From Mycobacterium adipatum (GTDB lineage Bacteria; Actinomycetota; Actinomycetes; Mycobacteriales; Mycobacteriaceae), in NCBI RefSeq assembly GCF_001644575.1, contig NZ_CP015596.1, positions 62,001 to 126,000 on the forward strand: 64,000 nt of DNA, read 5' to 3'. Under the pieces are notes generated by a model, which saw only the letters and a list, made by a program, of their open reading frames with translations, made no database searches and was not told where the DNA came from. Numbering within the stretch: position 1 is the first letter of the stretch; each line of letters starts with the position of its first letter. Both the position numbers and the translations under genes were made by a program. Shown piece by piece: positions 26,540-35,408 of this stretch.

Positions 26540-28729
26540 GTGCCCATCGCGATCAACTCTGAACACAATGACCTGGCCGACTCGGTCCGGTCGCTGGTAG
26601 CCAAAGTCGCCCCGTCAGACGTCCTGCACGAGGCCCTGGAGACGCCGATCTCCAACCCGCCCCCGTACTGGAAGGCCGCTGCCGAGCAGGGCCTGCACGG
26701 TGTGCACCTGTCCGAGGCCGTCGGCGGCCAGGGCTTCGGGATTCTGGAACTGGCCATCACGCTCGCCGAGTTCGGCTACGGCGCGGTACCCGGACCGTTC
26801 GTGCCGTCCGCGATCGCCAGCGCACTGATCTCGGCTCACGACACCGAGTCCGCGCTGCTCAAGGATCTGGCGACCGGAGCGAGCATTGCCGCCTACGCCA
26901 TCGACTCCGGGCTGACCGCCACCCGCCAGGGCGACACGCTCGTCATCCGCGGTGAGGCACGGGCTGTGCCGGCCGCCGCGCAGGCCTCGTGGCTGGTCCT
27001 GCCGGTGTCGATCGACAGCAGTGAGGAATGGGTGGTCCTCGACGCCGACACCGTCGAGATCGAGGAGGTCAAGAGTCTCGATCCGCTTCGGCCCCTGGCC
27101 CATGTCCGGGTCAGCGCCGTCGAGGTCGGTGCCGACCGGGTGCTGTCGAACCTCACCCGCGACCACGCCCTCGCGCTCATCACCACGCTGCTGTCGGCCG
27201 AGTGCATCGGCGTCGCCCGGTGGTCCACCGACACCGCGACCGAATACGCCAAGATCCGCGAGCAGTTCGGCCGGCCCATCGGCCAGTTCCAGGCCATCAA
27301 ACACAAGTGCGCCGGCATGATCGCCGAGACCGAGCGGGCCACCGCCGCGGTCTGGGACGCCGCCCGCGCGATCGACGAATTCCACGGCGGCAGTGACGAT
27401 TCCAAGTACCAGTTCGCCGCCGCGGTCGCGGGCACGCTGGCACCGGAAGCGGCCCAGCACACCGCCCAGGAGTGCATCCAGGTGCACGGCGGCATCGGCT
27501 TCACCTGGGAGCATGACACCAACATCTACTACCGCCGGGCCCTGGTGTTGGTCGCCAGCTTCGGCCGGGCCGCCGACTATCCCCAGCGGGTCGTCGACAC
27601 CGCGACCGGCGCGGGGTTGCGCAAGCTGGACATCGACCTGGACCCCGACACCGAGAAGATCCGCGAAGAAATCCGCGCCGAGGTGGCGGGCCTGAAAGCC
27701 ATTGCACGCGAAGAGCGCAACGCGGCGATCGCCGAAGGTGGCTGGGTGCAGCCGCATCTGCCCAAGCCGTGGGGTCGCAATGCGGCACCGATCGAGCAGA
27801 TCATCATCGCCCAGGAGTTCTCGACCGGACGGGTCGCCCGCCCGCAGATGGGCATCGCCGCGTGGATCATTCCGTCCATCGTCGCCTACGGCACCGATGA
27901 GCAGCAGCAGCAGTTCCTGCCGCCGACCTTCCGCGGCGAGATGATCTGGTGCCAGCTGTTTTCCGAGCCGGGCGCGGGATCGGATCTGGCCAGCCTGACC
28001 ACCAAGGCCACCAAGGTCGACGGTGGCTGGCGCATCACCGGCCAGAAGATCTGGACCACCGGCGCGCAGTTCTCCCAGTGGGGTGCGCTGCTGGCTCGGA
28101 CCGACCCGACCGCACCGAAACACAATGGCATCACCTACTTCCTGCTGGACATGAAGTCCGAGGGTGTCGAGGTGAAGCCGCTGCGCGAACTCACCGGTGA
28201 CGCCATGTTCAACACGGTGTTCATCGACGACGTGTTCGTGCCGGACTCCATGGTGCTCGGCGAGGTGGACCGCGGCTGGGAGGTCAGCCGTAACACCCTG
28301 ACCAACGAGCGGGTGTCGATCGGCAGCGCCGAACCGCCGTTCCTGGCCAGCCTGGAGCAGTTCGTGGAGTTCGTCCGCGACGGCCAGTTCGACCAGATCG
28401 AACAGAACCATGCGGGCAAGCTGATCGCCGAAGGTTATGCGGCCAAGGTGCTCAACCTGCGCTCGACGCTGCTCACCCTTGCCGGTGGGGATCCGATGCC
28501 GGCCGCGGCCATCTCCAAGCTGTTGTCCATGAAGACCGGTCAGGGTTATGCCGAGTTCGGGGTGTCCTCGTTCGGCACCGACGGCGCCATCGGCGACAAG
28601 GAGCAGGACCCGGGCAAGTGGTCGGAGCGGTTGCTGTTCAGCCGCGCCACCACCATCTACGGCGGCACCACCGAGGTGCAGCTCAACATCATTGCCGAGC
28701 GTCTGCTCGGCCTGCCCCGCGACCCGTAA
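26540..28729 (+). CDS. fadE6: Double-domain acyl-CoA dehydrogenase FadE6, 729 aa
   Basis: Two acyl-CoA dehydrogenase modules are joined in tandem. Residues 1-370 end in the CoA-dehydrogenase signature QVHGGIGFTWEHD; residues 390-729 carry AQEFSTGRVARPQMG, WCQLFSEPGAGSDLA and a terminal YGGTTEVQLNIIAERLLGLP. The family introduces a trans double bond into acyl-CoA with FAD and passes electrons to ETF. Length and neighbourhood fit FadE6 (Rv0271c, about 731 aa). The start is GTG 26540, with GGAGG 7-11 bases upstream; the longer frame to 26462 has no ribosome site. The acyl substrate is unknown. Confidence 0.88.
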   Translation: MPIAINSEHNDLADSVRSLVAKVAPSDVLHEALETPISNPPPYWKAAAEQGLHGVHLSEAVGGQGFGILELAITLAEFGYGAVPGPFVPSAIASALISAHDTESALLKDLATGASIAAYAIDSGLTATRQGDTLVIRGEARAVPAAAQASWLVLPVSIDSSEEWVVLDADTVEIEEVKSLDPLRPLAHVRVSAVEVGADRVLSNLTRDHALALITTLLSAECIGVARWSTDTATEYAKIREQFGRPIGQFQAIKHKCAGMIAETERATAAVWDAARAIDEFHGGSDDSKYQFAAAVAGTLAPEAAQHTAQECIQVHGGIGFTWEHDTNIYYRRALVLVASFGRAADYPQRVVDTATGAGLRKLDIDLDPDTEKIREEIRAEVAGLKAIAREERNAAIAEGGWVQPHLPKPWGRNAAPIEQIIIAQEFSTGRVARPQMGIAAWIIPSIVAYGTDEQQQQFLPPTFRGEMIWCQLFSEPGAGSDLASLTTKATKVDGGWRITGQKIWTTGAQFSQWGALLARTDPTAPKHNGITYFLLDMKSEGVEVKPLRELTGDAMFNTVFIDDVFVPDSMVLGEVDRGWEVSRNTLTNERVSIGSAEPPFLASLEQFVEFVRDGQFDQIEQNHAGKLIAEGYAAKVLNLRSTLLTLAGGDPMPAAAISKLLSMKTGQGYAEFGVSSFGTDGAIGDKEQDPGKWSERLLFSRATTIYGGTTEVQLNIIAERLLGLPRDP

Positions 28730-28741
28730 CCCTCGCGCGAC

Positions 28742-28791
28742 CAGACGCAAATGGCCCCCACATCGCTTGATGTGGGGGCCATTTGCGTCTG
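28742..28791. terminator. Bidirectional hairpin terminator with 23-bp perfect stem
   Basis: Bases 28742-28764 are the exact reverse complement of 28769-28791, with a 4-base loop GCTT. The element sits between the convergent stops of fadE6 and the SDR gene, so it can end transcription in both directions. Its outer part, CAGACGCAAATGG, resembles a motif I recall near other mycobacterial terminators. Confidence 0.85.
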
Positions 28792-28806
28792 CTCGCGGGA
28801 AGTCCG

Positions 28807-29601
28807 TCAGGGCAGGATCGCGTCGACGTAACCCCCGTCGACGCGCAGCGCCCCACCGGTGGTCGCCGAGGCCAGCGGCGACGCGAGGTAGGTCACCATG
28901 TTGGCGATCTCCGCCGGCTCGATGAGCCTCTGCAGCAACGACTGTGGGCGGTGCGCGCGCATGAACTCGCGCTGCGCCTCCTCCCAGGGCAGGGCCTTGT
29001 CCACCAACTGATAGACGAATTCTTCGACGCCCGCGGTATGAGTCGGTCCGGCGATCACCGAGTTCACCGTGACGCCGGTCCCCGCGGCATCCTTGGCGAA
29101 TCCGCGGGTGACGGCGAGCAGCGCGGTCTTGGACACCCCGTAGTGGATCATCTCGGCCGGGGTGACGATCGCCGAATCGCTGGCGATCTGGATGGCTCGG
29201 CCCCAACCGTTGTCGATCATCGACGGCAGATAGGCCCGGATCAGCCGGACCGCAGAGAGCACGTTGACCTCGAAGTAGCGCTGCCACTGTGCGTCGGTGA
29301 CCTCGCGCGCCGGTACCGCCTCGAAGATGCCCAGGTTGTTCACCAACACATCGACGCCGGGGAACTCGGCGACCAAGGCCGTGGCGCCGTCGGCGTCGGC
29401 GACATCACCGGCGAAACCGACGGCATCGCCGCCGCCGGGACCGCCCCTGATACCGGCCACCGCCTCGTCGACCCGGGCCTGGGTGCGGCCGTTGACGATG
29501 ACGCGCGCACCGGCCGAGGCCAGTCCTTGCGCGATGGCCAGGCCGATGCCCTGGGTGGAGCCGGTGACGAGTGCGGTCCTGCCGGAAAGGTCGATGTTCA
29601 C
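28807..29601 (-). CDS. Short-chain dehydrogenase/reductase, 264 aa
   Basis: This classical SDR carries the cofactor motif TGSTQGIG (residues 13-20), the NNLG structural motif (about 88-91), catalytic Ser near 141-143 (IASDSA) and Tyr154-x3-Lys158 (YGVSK). It should be an NAD(P)H-dependent oxidoreductase of an alcohol or ketone. It lies 40 bases downstream of fadD2 in the same direction, so the two are probably one operon in lipid metabolism. A C-terminal extension with LPWEEAQREFMRAH sets it among SDRs with a long substrate loop. Confidence 0.88.
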   Translation of the reverse strand: MNIDLSGRTALVTGSTQGIGLAIAQGLASAGARVIVNGRTQARVDEAVAGIRGGPGGGDAVGFAGDVADADGATALVAEFPGVDVLVNNLGIFEAVPAREVTDAQWQRYFEVNVLSAVRLIRAYLPSMIDNGWGRAIQIASDSAIVTPAEMIHYGVSKTALLAVTRGFAKDAAGTGVTVNSVIAGPTHTAGVEEFVYQLVDKALPWEEAQREFMRAHRPQSLLQRLIEPAEIANMVTYLASPLASATTGGALRVDGGYVDAILP

Positions 29602-29641
29602 GCCGTAGAACTACCCCGGCGCCGGCACCGCTATTCCCCGG

Positions 29642-31333
29642 CTACTGCTCGACGGAATCACTGCCGATCTCGCGCAGCTCACGCTTGAGGATCTTGCCGG
29701 TCGGGTTGCGCGGCAACTCGTCGAGGAAGATGACCTCCCGCGGCACCTTGTAACGGGCCAGGTTGTCCTTCACGTAGGCCTTGATGACGTCCTCGTCGAT
29801 GCTCGCGCCCTCGGCCTTGACGACGAAGGCACGCAGCCGGTGACCCCACTCCTTGTCCTCGACCCCCAGCGCGGTGGCCTCGACCACCTCGGGGTGCCCG
29901 CTGATGAGGTCCTCGACCTCGGCGGGGAAGACGTTCTCGCCGCCGCACACGATCATCTCGTCATCACGGCCCGACACATAGAGCAGCCCGTGCTCGTCGA
30001 AATAGCCCACGTCGCCGGAGGACAACATGCCGTCGATGATCTGTTTTCCGCCGCCGCCGGTGTACCCCTGGAACGGAAAGGTGTTGCGCACGAAGATGCG
30101 CCCCACCTCGCCCTGTGGCTGCTCGTTGCCGTTGTCGTCGAGGATCTTCACTGTGATGCCCTTGACCGGGGGGCCGACGGTCGCCGGGTTGATGGACAGA
30201 TCCTTGGGCCGGGCAATGGTGGCGAACGCGATCTCGGTCGAGCCGTACAGGTTGTAGATGATCGGCCCGAGGTCGCGCAGCGCCCGGCTGGCGAGTTCGG
30301 CGCCGAGCTGGGATCCGGAGACGAAGACGATCCGCAGGCTCGACAGGTCGGGCTTGGGCGAGGTCTTCTCCAGTTCGTCGAGCATGCGCGACAACATCAC
30401 CGGGACCACCACGATGGCGGTCACCTTGTGCTTCTCGATATCGGCCAGCACGGTGGCCGGCTTGAACCGTCGGCGCAGCACGAGCGTGGTCCCCAGCATC
30501 ATCGCGATGGTCGCGTGCAGGAAGCCCAGCGCGTGGAACATCGGCGCCGGCAGTGAGGTGACCTCCCCGGACCTGAACGGGACGTGGGACAACACCCCGC
30601 CGATGGGTGCGAGCGAGGGAGGCGTGCTGCGGTTGGCGCCCTTGGGGGTGCCGGTGGTCCCGCTGGTCAAAATGATGACCGACGAATGCTTGGTCACCTT
30701 CGGCGCGGGCTGCTTGCTGCTACGCGCAATGAGGTCGGCCAGGGTGTCGTCGGTGGAACCCGACGGTTCCTCGGAATCGGGGTTGGTGGCCAGCGCCCGG
30801 AATTTGCCCAGCGCCGGCTCGGCCTGCGCGACCGCCGCGGTGTACTCGTCGTCGTAGATGATGACCCGCGCGCCCTCGCGTTCGGAGACCTCCTTGATCT
30901 GCGGCCCGGAGAACTCACTGTTGAGCAGGATGATGCGGGCACCCACCCGGGCGGCGCCGTACACCCCGACCAGGAACCAGCGGTGGTTGCGGATCAGCAG
31001 CGCGACACCGTCGCCGCCTTTGACCCCCTTGGCGCGCAGACCGTTGGCCACCGCGTGCGCGGCCCGGTCCAGCTCACCGAAGGTCATCTCCCCGTCGTCG
31101 TCGATGACAGCGACGTGGTCGGGATGGCGCCGGGCGTTCAGCGCCGGGATCATCCCGAACTCCCCCCAACGTCGGATATCGGCGAGCATGGCGGCCATCG
31201 CCTGCGGCGATTCGAGCCGCAGGGCTCCCGCCTCGAACATCTTGCGGGCGTAATGCAACTCCGCGGCGCCGCGGCCGAGGTATTGCTGGGCTTTGGCCAC
31301 TGCCTGAGCGGGCAGGTCTGTGAGACTCGACAT
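29642..31333 (-). CDS. fadD2: Fatty-acid-CoA ligase FadD2, 563 aa
   Basis: This AMP-forming acyl-CoA synthetase has P-loop-like A3 motif ILTSGTTGTPKGANRS (about residues 221-236), adenylate motif YGSTEIA, A7 motif SGDVGYFDEHG, A8 hinge YVSGRDDEMI and the C-terminal lysine motif NPTGKILKREL. It should activate a fatty acid to acyl-CoA. Size and synteny beside fadE6 match FadD2 (Rv0270, about 560 aa). The start is ATG 31333; the earlier GTG 31342 is also in frame. It is divergent from the polymerase gene at 31389. Confidence 0.88.
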   Translation of the reverse strand: MSSLTDLPAQAVAKAQQYLGRGAAELHYARKMFEAGALRLESPQAMAAMLADIRRWGEFGMIPALNARRHPDHVAVIDDDGEMTFGELDRAAHAVANGLRAKGVKGGDGVALLIRNHRWFLVGVYGAARVGARIILLNSEFSGPQIKEVSEREGARVIIYDDEYTAAVAQAEPALGKFRALATNPDSEEPSGSTDDTLADLIARSSKQPAPKVTKHSSVIILTSGTTGTPKGANRSTPPSLAPIGGVLSHVPFRSGEVTSLPAPMFHALGFLHATIAMMLGTTLVLRRRFKPATVLADIEKHKVTAIVVVPVMLSRMLDELEKTSPKPDLSSLRIVFVSGSQLGAELASRALRDLGPIIYNLYGSTEIAFATIARPKDLSINPATVGPPVKGITVKILDDNGNEQPQGEVGRIFVRNTFPFQGYTGGGGKQIIDGMLSSGDVGYFDEHGLLYVSGRDDEMIVCGGENVFPAEVEDLISGHPEVVEATALGVEDKEWGHRLRAFVVKAEGASIDEDVIKAYVKDNLARYKVPREVIFLDELPRNPTGKILKRELREIGSDSVEQ

Positions 31334-31388
31334 GACCGCCACAATATGTGACGCGTGTCGAGTCGCGGCAGATAACTACCATGGCCGT

Positions 31389-32642
31389 ATGGGCGCTTCG
31401 GCCGGCAGTCGCAGGACGCTGGAGGTCGGCGGTCACGAGGTGTCCGTCAGCAACCCCGACAAGGTGGTCTTCCCCGCGGCCGACGGCCGGCCGCCGATCA
31501 CCAAGATCGCCCTCGTCGACTACTACCGCAGCGTTGCCGAGGGTGCGCTGCGCGGCGTGCACAACCGGCCGATGATTCTCAAACGCTTCGTCAAGGGCAT
31601 CGGGGAAGAGGCGATCTTCCAGAAACGGGCACCGGAGAAGCGCCCGGACTTCGTCGGCGTCGCCGAGTTGAGATACGCGTCCGGGACATCGGCCAAGGAA
31701 GCGGTCATCACCGACGCCGCCGGCCTGGTCTGGGCGGTCGGCCTCGGCTGTATCGACTTCAACCCGCACCCGGTGCAGGCAGAAGACCTGGAGCATCCCG
31801 ATGAGCTGCGCGTCGACCTCGACCCGATGCCCGGGGTCGACTGGGGCGAGATTCTGGCGGTCGCGGAGGTCACCCGCGGGGTGCTGGAAGACCACGGCCT
31901 GACCCCCTGGCCCAAGACCTCCGGCTCCCGCGGGTTCCACATCTATGCGCGCATCCGCCCGGACTGGCCGTACAAGCAGGTGCGGCTGGCCGCCGAGTCG
32001 GTGGCCAGAGAGGTGGAGCGGCGGGCGCCGGAGCTGGCCACGTCCCGGTGGTGGAAGGAAGAACGCGGCGCGCGGGTGTTCGTCGACTTCAACCAGAACG
32101 CCAAGGACCGCACGGTGGCCTCGGCCTATTCGGTGCGCGCCAGGCCTGATGCGCGGGTATCCACCCCATTGCACTGGGGCGAGGTGCCCGGTTGCCGGCC
32201 CGAGCTGTTCACCGTCGGCACGGTGGGGGCCCGGTTCGCCGAGATCGGCGATCCGTGGGCGGAGATGGATGCCCACCCGGGCGATCTGACCGAACTGCTG
32301 GCCCTCGCCGATCGGTTGGGGCCTGCGGAGAAGCCGCCGCCGAAGAAGAGCGTCGACGGACGGCGGACCTCGCAGATGCCACTCATCGAAGTTGCCAGGA
32401 CCAAAACCCGCGACGAGGCGATGGCGGCACTGGAGGTGTGGCGCGACCGCCACCGCGAGGCGTCCGAGCGGCTCGAACCGGTGGACATCCTGATCGATGG
32501 AATGCGCGGTCCGAGTTCGATTTGGTACCGCGTCCGGATAAATCTGCAGCACGTGCCCGAAGGGCTCCGGCCGCCCCAGGAGGCGTTGATCGCGGACTAC
32601 TCGCCGTGGCACAACTATTCGGGAAATCAGTCCGCACACTGA
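31389..32642 (+). CDS. LigD-Pol-like primase-polymerase (AEP family, PolD2 type), 417 aa
   Basis: This protein belongs to the archaeo-eukaryotic primase superfamily, LigD polymerase-domain branch. Metal-binding Asp pair is in RVDLDPMPGVDW (about residues 139-150). The nucleotide motif KTSGSRGFHIY (about 176-186) and a third Asp in VFVDFNQN (about 232) are also present, so all catalytic residues are there. No ligase or nuclease domain is attached. It resembles Rv0269c/MsmPolD2, stand-alone polymerases implicated in gap filling or end repair. The C-terminal 90 residues are a helical extension. The start is ATG 31389. Confidence 0.85.
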   Translation: MGASAGSRRTLEVGGHEVSVSNPDKVVFPAADGRPPITKIALVDYYRSVAEGALRGVHNRPMILKRFVKGIGEEAIFQKRAPEKRPDFVGVAELRYASGTSAKEAVITDAAGLVWAVGLGCIDFNPHPVQAEDLEHPDELRVDLDPMPGVDWGEILAVAEVTRGVLEDHGLTPWPKTSGSRGFHIYARIRPDWPYKQVRLAAESVAREVERRAPELATSRWWKEERGARVFVDFNQNAKDRTVASAYSVRARPDARVSTPLHWGEVPGCRPELFTVGTVGARFAEIGDPWAEMDAHPGDLTELLALADRLGPAEKPPPKKSVDGRRTSQMPLIEVARTKTRDEAMAALEVWRDRHREASERLEPVDILIDGMRGPSSIWYRVRINLQHVPEGLRPPQEALIADYSPWHNYSGNQSAH

Positions 32643-32875
32643 TACCGAAAATTGGGCTACCCAGCCCTAATGTGTGCCCACCATTTCGGTTGATGAAACC
32701 GATCACCGAAAACAACTGCCCAACAACGGGTTTCAATTTCTTCAACGAACCCTTATCCGGCTCTCAGACTATCTTCTTAGCAAAGTATTAACCACTACTC
32801 CCAAGTACCTTAAGTTCCGCCGATAACTTCGAAGACATCAGCACGACAGGTCACGAACCAGAAGGGAGGCAGAAC
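32643..32875. other. AT-richer intergenic region before the STAS gene
   Basis: About 230 bases hold no gene. Composition drops well below the surrounding coding DNA, especially at 32700-32830. A small hairpin GGGCT-ACCC-AGCCC (32654-32667) could end the polymerase transcript. The remainder probably contains the promoter and leader of the STAS gene, but I cannot fix a -10/-35 pair. Confidence 0.5.
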
Positions 32876-33298
32876 ATGACGATCGCATTTCGCTACGGCA
32901 ACCCGGCGGTCGAGTGCGACGGCGCCGAACTGCGAGCACAATGCCGCCACCTCGCGATGGTGGTGACCGTCTCAGGTGCCATCGATGACGACAACTTCGA
33001 TCGACTCACCCAGAAGGTCCGCCGACTGGTCCTCGCGGAAAAGCCGTTCGCACTCGATCTGAGTGACGTGACGTACCTGTCCGCGCGTGGTGTGTCTCTC
33101 CTCTACGCCCTCGATGATGAGTGCGATATCGCCGGAGTCGAGTGGGCGCTCATCGCGAGCCCCGAGGTTCTCGATGTCCTGCGACTGCTCGACGACGCAT
33201 TCCCCATCACGGTCTCCGTCCCGGAGGCGCTGCACCACTTCGCCGAGGGCACCCTGGCCCGGCGTCGGCTGCTCCCACTCCTGCACAAGACCGCATAA
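32876..33298 (+). CDS. STAS-domain (anti-sigma-factor-antagonist-like) protein, 140 aa
   Basis: A single STAS domain covers about residues 27-120, with the signature strand-helix LDLSDVTYLSARGVSLLYAL (about 60-79). The Ser in YLSARG occupies the position phosphorylated by anti-sigma kinases in anti-sigma antagonists, so partner-switching control of a sigma factor is plausible. No anti-sigma kinase gene is adjacent. A strong ribosome site (AAGGGAGG) precedes ATG 32876. The stop is followed by a tiny reading frame and a terminator. Confidence 0.8.
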   Translation: MTIAFRYGNPAVECDGAELRAQCRHLAMVVTVSGAIDDDNFDRLTQKVRRLVLAEKPFALDLSDVTYLSARGVSLLYALDDECDIAGVEWALIASPEVLDVLRLLDDAFPITVSVPEALHHFAEGTLARRRLLPLLHKTA

Positions 33299-33316
33299 CC
33301 GAAAGGCGGAACACAC

Positions 33317-33379
33317 ATGCTGCTCGATGTTCGCTGGCTGACCGCTCTGATGGGACGTCACCGCAAGACTGCCCGCTAA
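33317..33379 (+). CDS. Possible 20-aa peptide
   Basis: The frame from ATG 33317 encodes MLLDVRWLTALMGRHRKTAR. It has an AAAGGCGG ribosome site at 33302-33309, lies 18 bases after the STAS stop and ends just before a strong terminator. The sequence is a short hydrophobic-then-basic amphipathic stretch. It could be a translated small protein or chance; no family is recognised. Confidence 0.35.
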   Translation: MLLDVRWLTALMGRHRKTAR

Positions 33380-33395
33380 GAGGCCCACTCTCATC

Positions 33396-33433
33396 CGATG
33401 AGCCCTCCCGCCGACCGGCGGGAGGGCTCATCG
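33396..33433. terminator. Hairpin terminator with 17-bp perfect stem
   Basis: Bases 33396-33412 pair perfectly with 33417-33433 around a GACC loop. The element lies between the STAS/small-peptide transcript and the convergent cupin gene (stop at 33437), so it can serve both directions. Confidence 0.85.
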
Positions 33434-33436
33434 CTG

Positions 33437-33829
33437 TCACTGCGGACGCCACCGCCGGTCTTTGCGTCGAGCCAACTCCTGGGGGTCGACCAGCTCCAAC
33501 ATCGGCCGACCGGGAACGCAGATCATCGTCACGGTGAACTTGCTCGGGATATCGGCGCGGTTGTTGCCGTCGCTGTAGTGGATGACATCACCGCCCGGCT
33601 CCCAGAACGCCTCCCCGGCTCGGACCACGCGCGGTGACTGACCCTCCAATTCGAAGAGCATCTCGCCCTCGATGACGTACCCGAACGCCGGCCCCGGATG
33701 ACGGTGCGGAGGGGCTCCCGGATCACCGGGCGGGTACTCGATGACGATGGTCATCACGTGCGCGTCCGGCGGGATCACCGGTTGTGTTTCCTGCAGGACG
33801 GTCACCGCCGTCTTCCAAGCCTCAGACAT
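33437..33829 (-). CDS. Cupin-domain protein, 130 aa
   Basis: This single-domain cupin has motif 1 PPHRHPGPAFGYVIEGEMLF (about residues 40-59), with metal-type His-x-His and Glu, and motif 2 PGGDVIHYSDG (about 78-88). It is soluble and may bind a divalent metal; catalytic or sensor role is unknown. It lies 17 bases downstream of an SDR gene and is probably the last gene of a sigma-SDR-cupin operon. Confidence 0.8.
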   Translation of the reverse strand: MSEAWKTAVTVLQETQPVIPPDAHVMTIVIEYPPGDPGAPPHRHPGPAFGYVIEGEMLFELEGQSPRVVRAGEAFWEPGGDVIHYSDGNNRADIPSKFTVTMICVPGRPMLELVDPQELARRKDRRWRPQ

Positions 33830-33846
33830 CTGGGGTCTCTCCTCTG

Positions 33847-34575
33847 CTAGGCGGCAGCGCCGCCACCATCGGCGTGCAGGGTCAGGCCGGTGACGAAACT
33901 GGAGGCGGCGGAGGCGAGGAACAACACCGCCTGCGCGATCTCGGCGGGCTCCGCGGTACGCCCGAGCGGGAGTGCCCGGCCGAGTTCGTCATTGGTGGCG
34001 CCCCATTCGGCGACCACCCCTTCGGTGTTGGTCGGCCCGGGTGCCACGGTGTTGACTCGCACACCGTGCGGCCCGAATTCCACCGCCCACGTGCGGGTCA
34101 GTGACTCCACCGCGGCCTTGGACGCGCTGTACACCGACGCGCCCGGCACGCCCTTGGACGCCACCATGGAGGTGACGTTGATGATGCTGCCGTGCCCACG
34201 CTGCAGCATCCCCGGAACCAGGCCGGCCACCAGAAAATACGGGCCCCGGACGTTGGTGTCGAAGGTGGATGCGAAGGTGGCGACATCCTGTTCCACGGTC
34301 AGGGCCCCCGGGAAGGTGGCGGCATTGTTGACCAGGATGTCCACCCGGGGCGCCTGTTCGATCAGTGCCGCGACCGATTCGAGGTCGGACATATCGGCGT
34401 GGAGGAAGCGGACATCGGCACCGAGGGCGGCGGCCGCGGACTCCCCTCGCTCGCGGTTGCGCCCCGTGACCAGCACCGTGGCCCCCGCATCGGCCAGCAG
34501 GCGTGCGCAGGCCCTCCCGATGCCCGCGGTGCCACCGGTCACCAGGGCGGTCTGCCCAGTCAATTCCTTTGTCAT
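33847..34575 (-). CDS. Short-chain dehydrogenase/reductase, 242 aa
   Basis: This classical SDR has TGGTAGIG (about residues 13-20), NNAA (about 83-86), Ser near 134 (NVTSMVAS) and YSASK (Tyr about 147, Lys about 151), and ends in a typical DGGG. It should use NAD(P)H; substrate unknown. The start ATG 34575 lies 35 bases after the ECF sigma stop, so it is probably co-transcribed with the sigma factor and part of its response. Confidence 0.85.
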   Translation of the reverse strand: MTKELTGQTALVTGGTAGIGRACARLLADAGATVLVTGRNRERGESAAAALGADVRFLHADMSDLESVAALIEQAPRVDILVNNAATFPGALTVEQDVATFASTFDTNVRGPYFLVAGLVPGMLQRGHGSIINVTSMVASKGVPGASVYSASKAAVESLTRTWAVEFGPHGVRVNTVAPGPTNTEGVVAEWGATNDELGRALPLGRTAEPAEIAQAVLFLASAASSFVTGLTLHADGGGAAA

Positions 34576-34610
34576 GTCGTGCCTCTCCTTGTTTTCAAGC
34601 CGAAACATCC

Positions 34611-35213
34611 TCAAGCGGAAACCTGTTCGAGCTGGACGCCGCCCACACCGCGTTCCCGGGCGACGCCGGCCAAGGTGTCGCGCAGCTGCGCGCGGGCGCG
34701 GAACACCCGCGACATCACGGTGCCGACGGGGGTGCCCATCACGCGCGCGGTCTCGGCGTAGGTCAGTCCCTGCACGTCGGCGTAGTAGAGGGCGGTCCGG
34801 AAGCCCTCCGGAAGCTGATTCAGCGCGGCCTTGATGTCGGCATCCGGGAGGACCTCCATCGCCGTCGCTTCCGCCGACGGGGCGCTGCGCATCATGGCGG
34901 CGGGCAGGTCCAGATCGGCGACCGACCCGACCGCGTGCTCCGCCGGGCGCCGTTGCCTCATCCGATGGTTGCTGATCCAGCGGTTGTGCATGATGCGGAA
35001 CAACCACGCGTTGAGGTTGGTGCCGGGCTCGAACCGGCGGAAACCCATGAATGCGTGCATCAGGGCGTCCTGCAACAGGTCCTCGGCGTCGGCTTCGTTG
35101 CGGGTCAGCCGGCGCGCACCCCGCATCAATACGGGTCGCAGGGGCGCGGTGTCACGTTCGAAACGCGCAGCCAGTTCGGCATCGGACTCGGTGACGGTGC
35201 TGATGAGTTTCAC
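34611..35213 (-). CDS. ECF-type RNA polymerase sigma factor, 200 aa
   Basis: Sigma-70 region 2 is seen in DAEDLLQDALMHAFMGFRRF and WLFRIMHNRWISNH (about residues 41-82). Region 4 helix-turn-helix is in GLTYAETARVMGTPVGTVMS (about 148-167). There is no region 3 or long C-terminal domain, so it is an extracytoplasmic-function sigma factor. No anti-sigma gene (zinc-binding or membrane) is next to it; instead an SDR and a cupin follow. Control could be by a distant anti-sigma factor or by transcription. I do not assign a named Sig. Confidence 0.85.
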   Translation of the reverse strand: MKLISTVTESDAELAARFERDTAPLRPVLMRGARRLTRNEADAEDLLQDALMHAFMGFRRFEPGTNLNAWLFRIMHNRWISNHRMRQRRPAEHAVGSVADLDLPAAMMRSAPSAEATAMEVLPDADIKAALNQLPEGFRTALYYADVQGLTYAETARVMGTPVGTVMSRVFRARAQLRDTLAGVARERGVGGVQLEQVSA

Positions 35214-35312
35214 ACGTCCCAGACTTGCGTCTTCCGTCAGCCGGCGGACCCTTGAAAACCCCTAGTCACCGGTCCGTAGGTCAGGTCCGCGGACTCCGGG
35301 GCGTTTCTTGCC

Positions 35313-35357
35313 CGGGCACCGGGCTGATCGGGCCGACACCCTGGTTCCCGGTGCCCG
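35313..35357 (-). terminator. Candidate hairpin between thioesterase and sigma genes
   Basis: CGGGCACCGGG (35313-35323) and its exact complement (35347-35357) form an 11-bp stem with a 23-base loop, in the 195-bp gap downstream of the thioesterase and upstream of the sigma gene. The position suits termination of the thioesterase transcript; the large loop makes this tentative. Confidence 0.4.
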
Positions 35358-35408
35358 CGCATCCCTGTTCGGAATCCGGTTCCAGGACTGCCTACCGCAG
35401 TACCGCGC

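Noticed and set aside
26615..29287. 890-codon open frame on the minus strand
   Set aside because: Antisense shadow of fadE6 extending into the SDR gene; composition is unlike a real protein.
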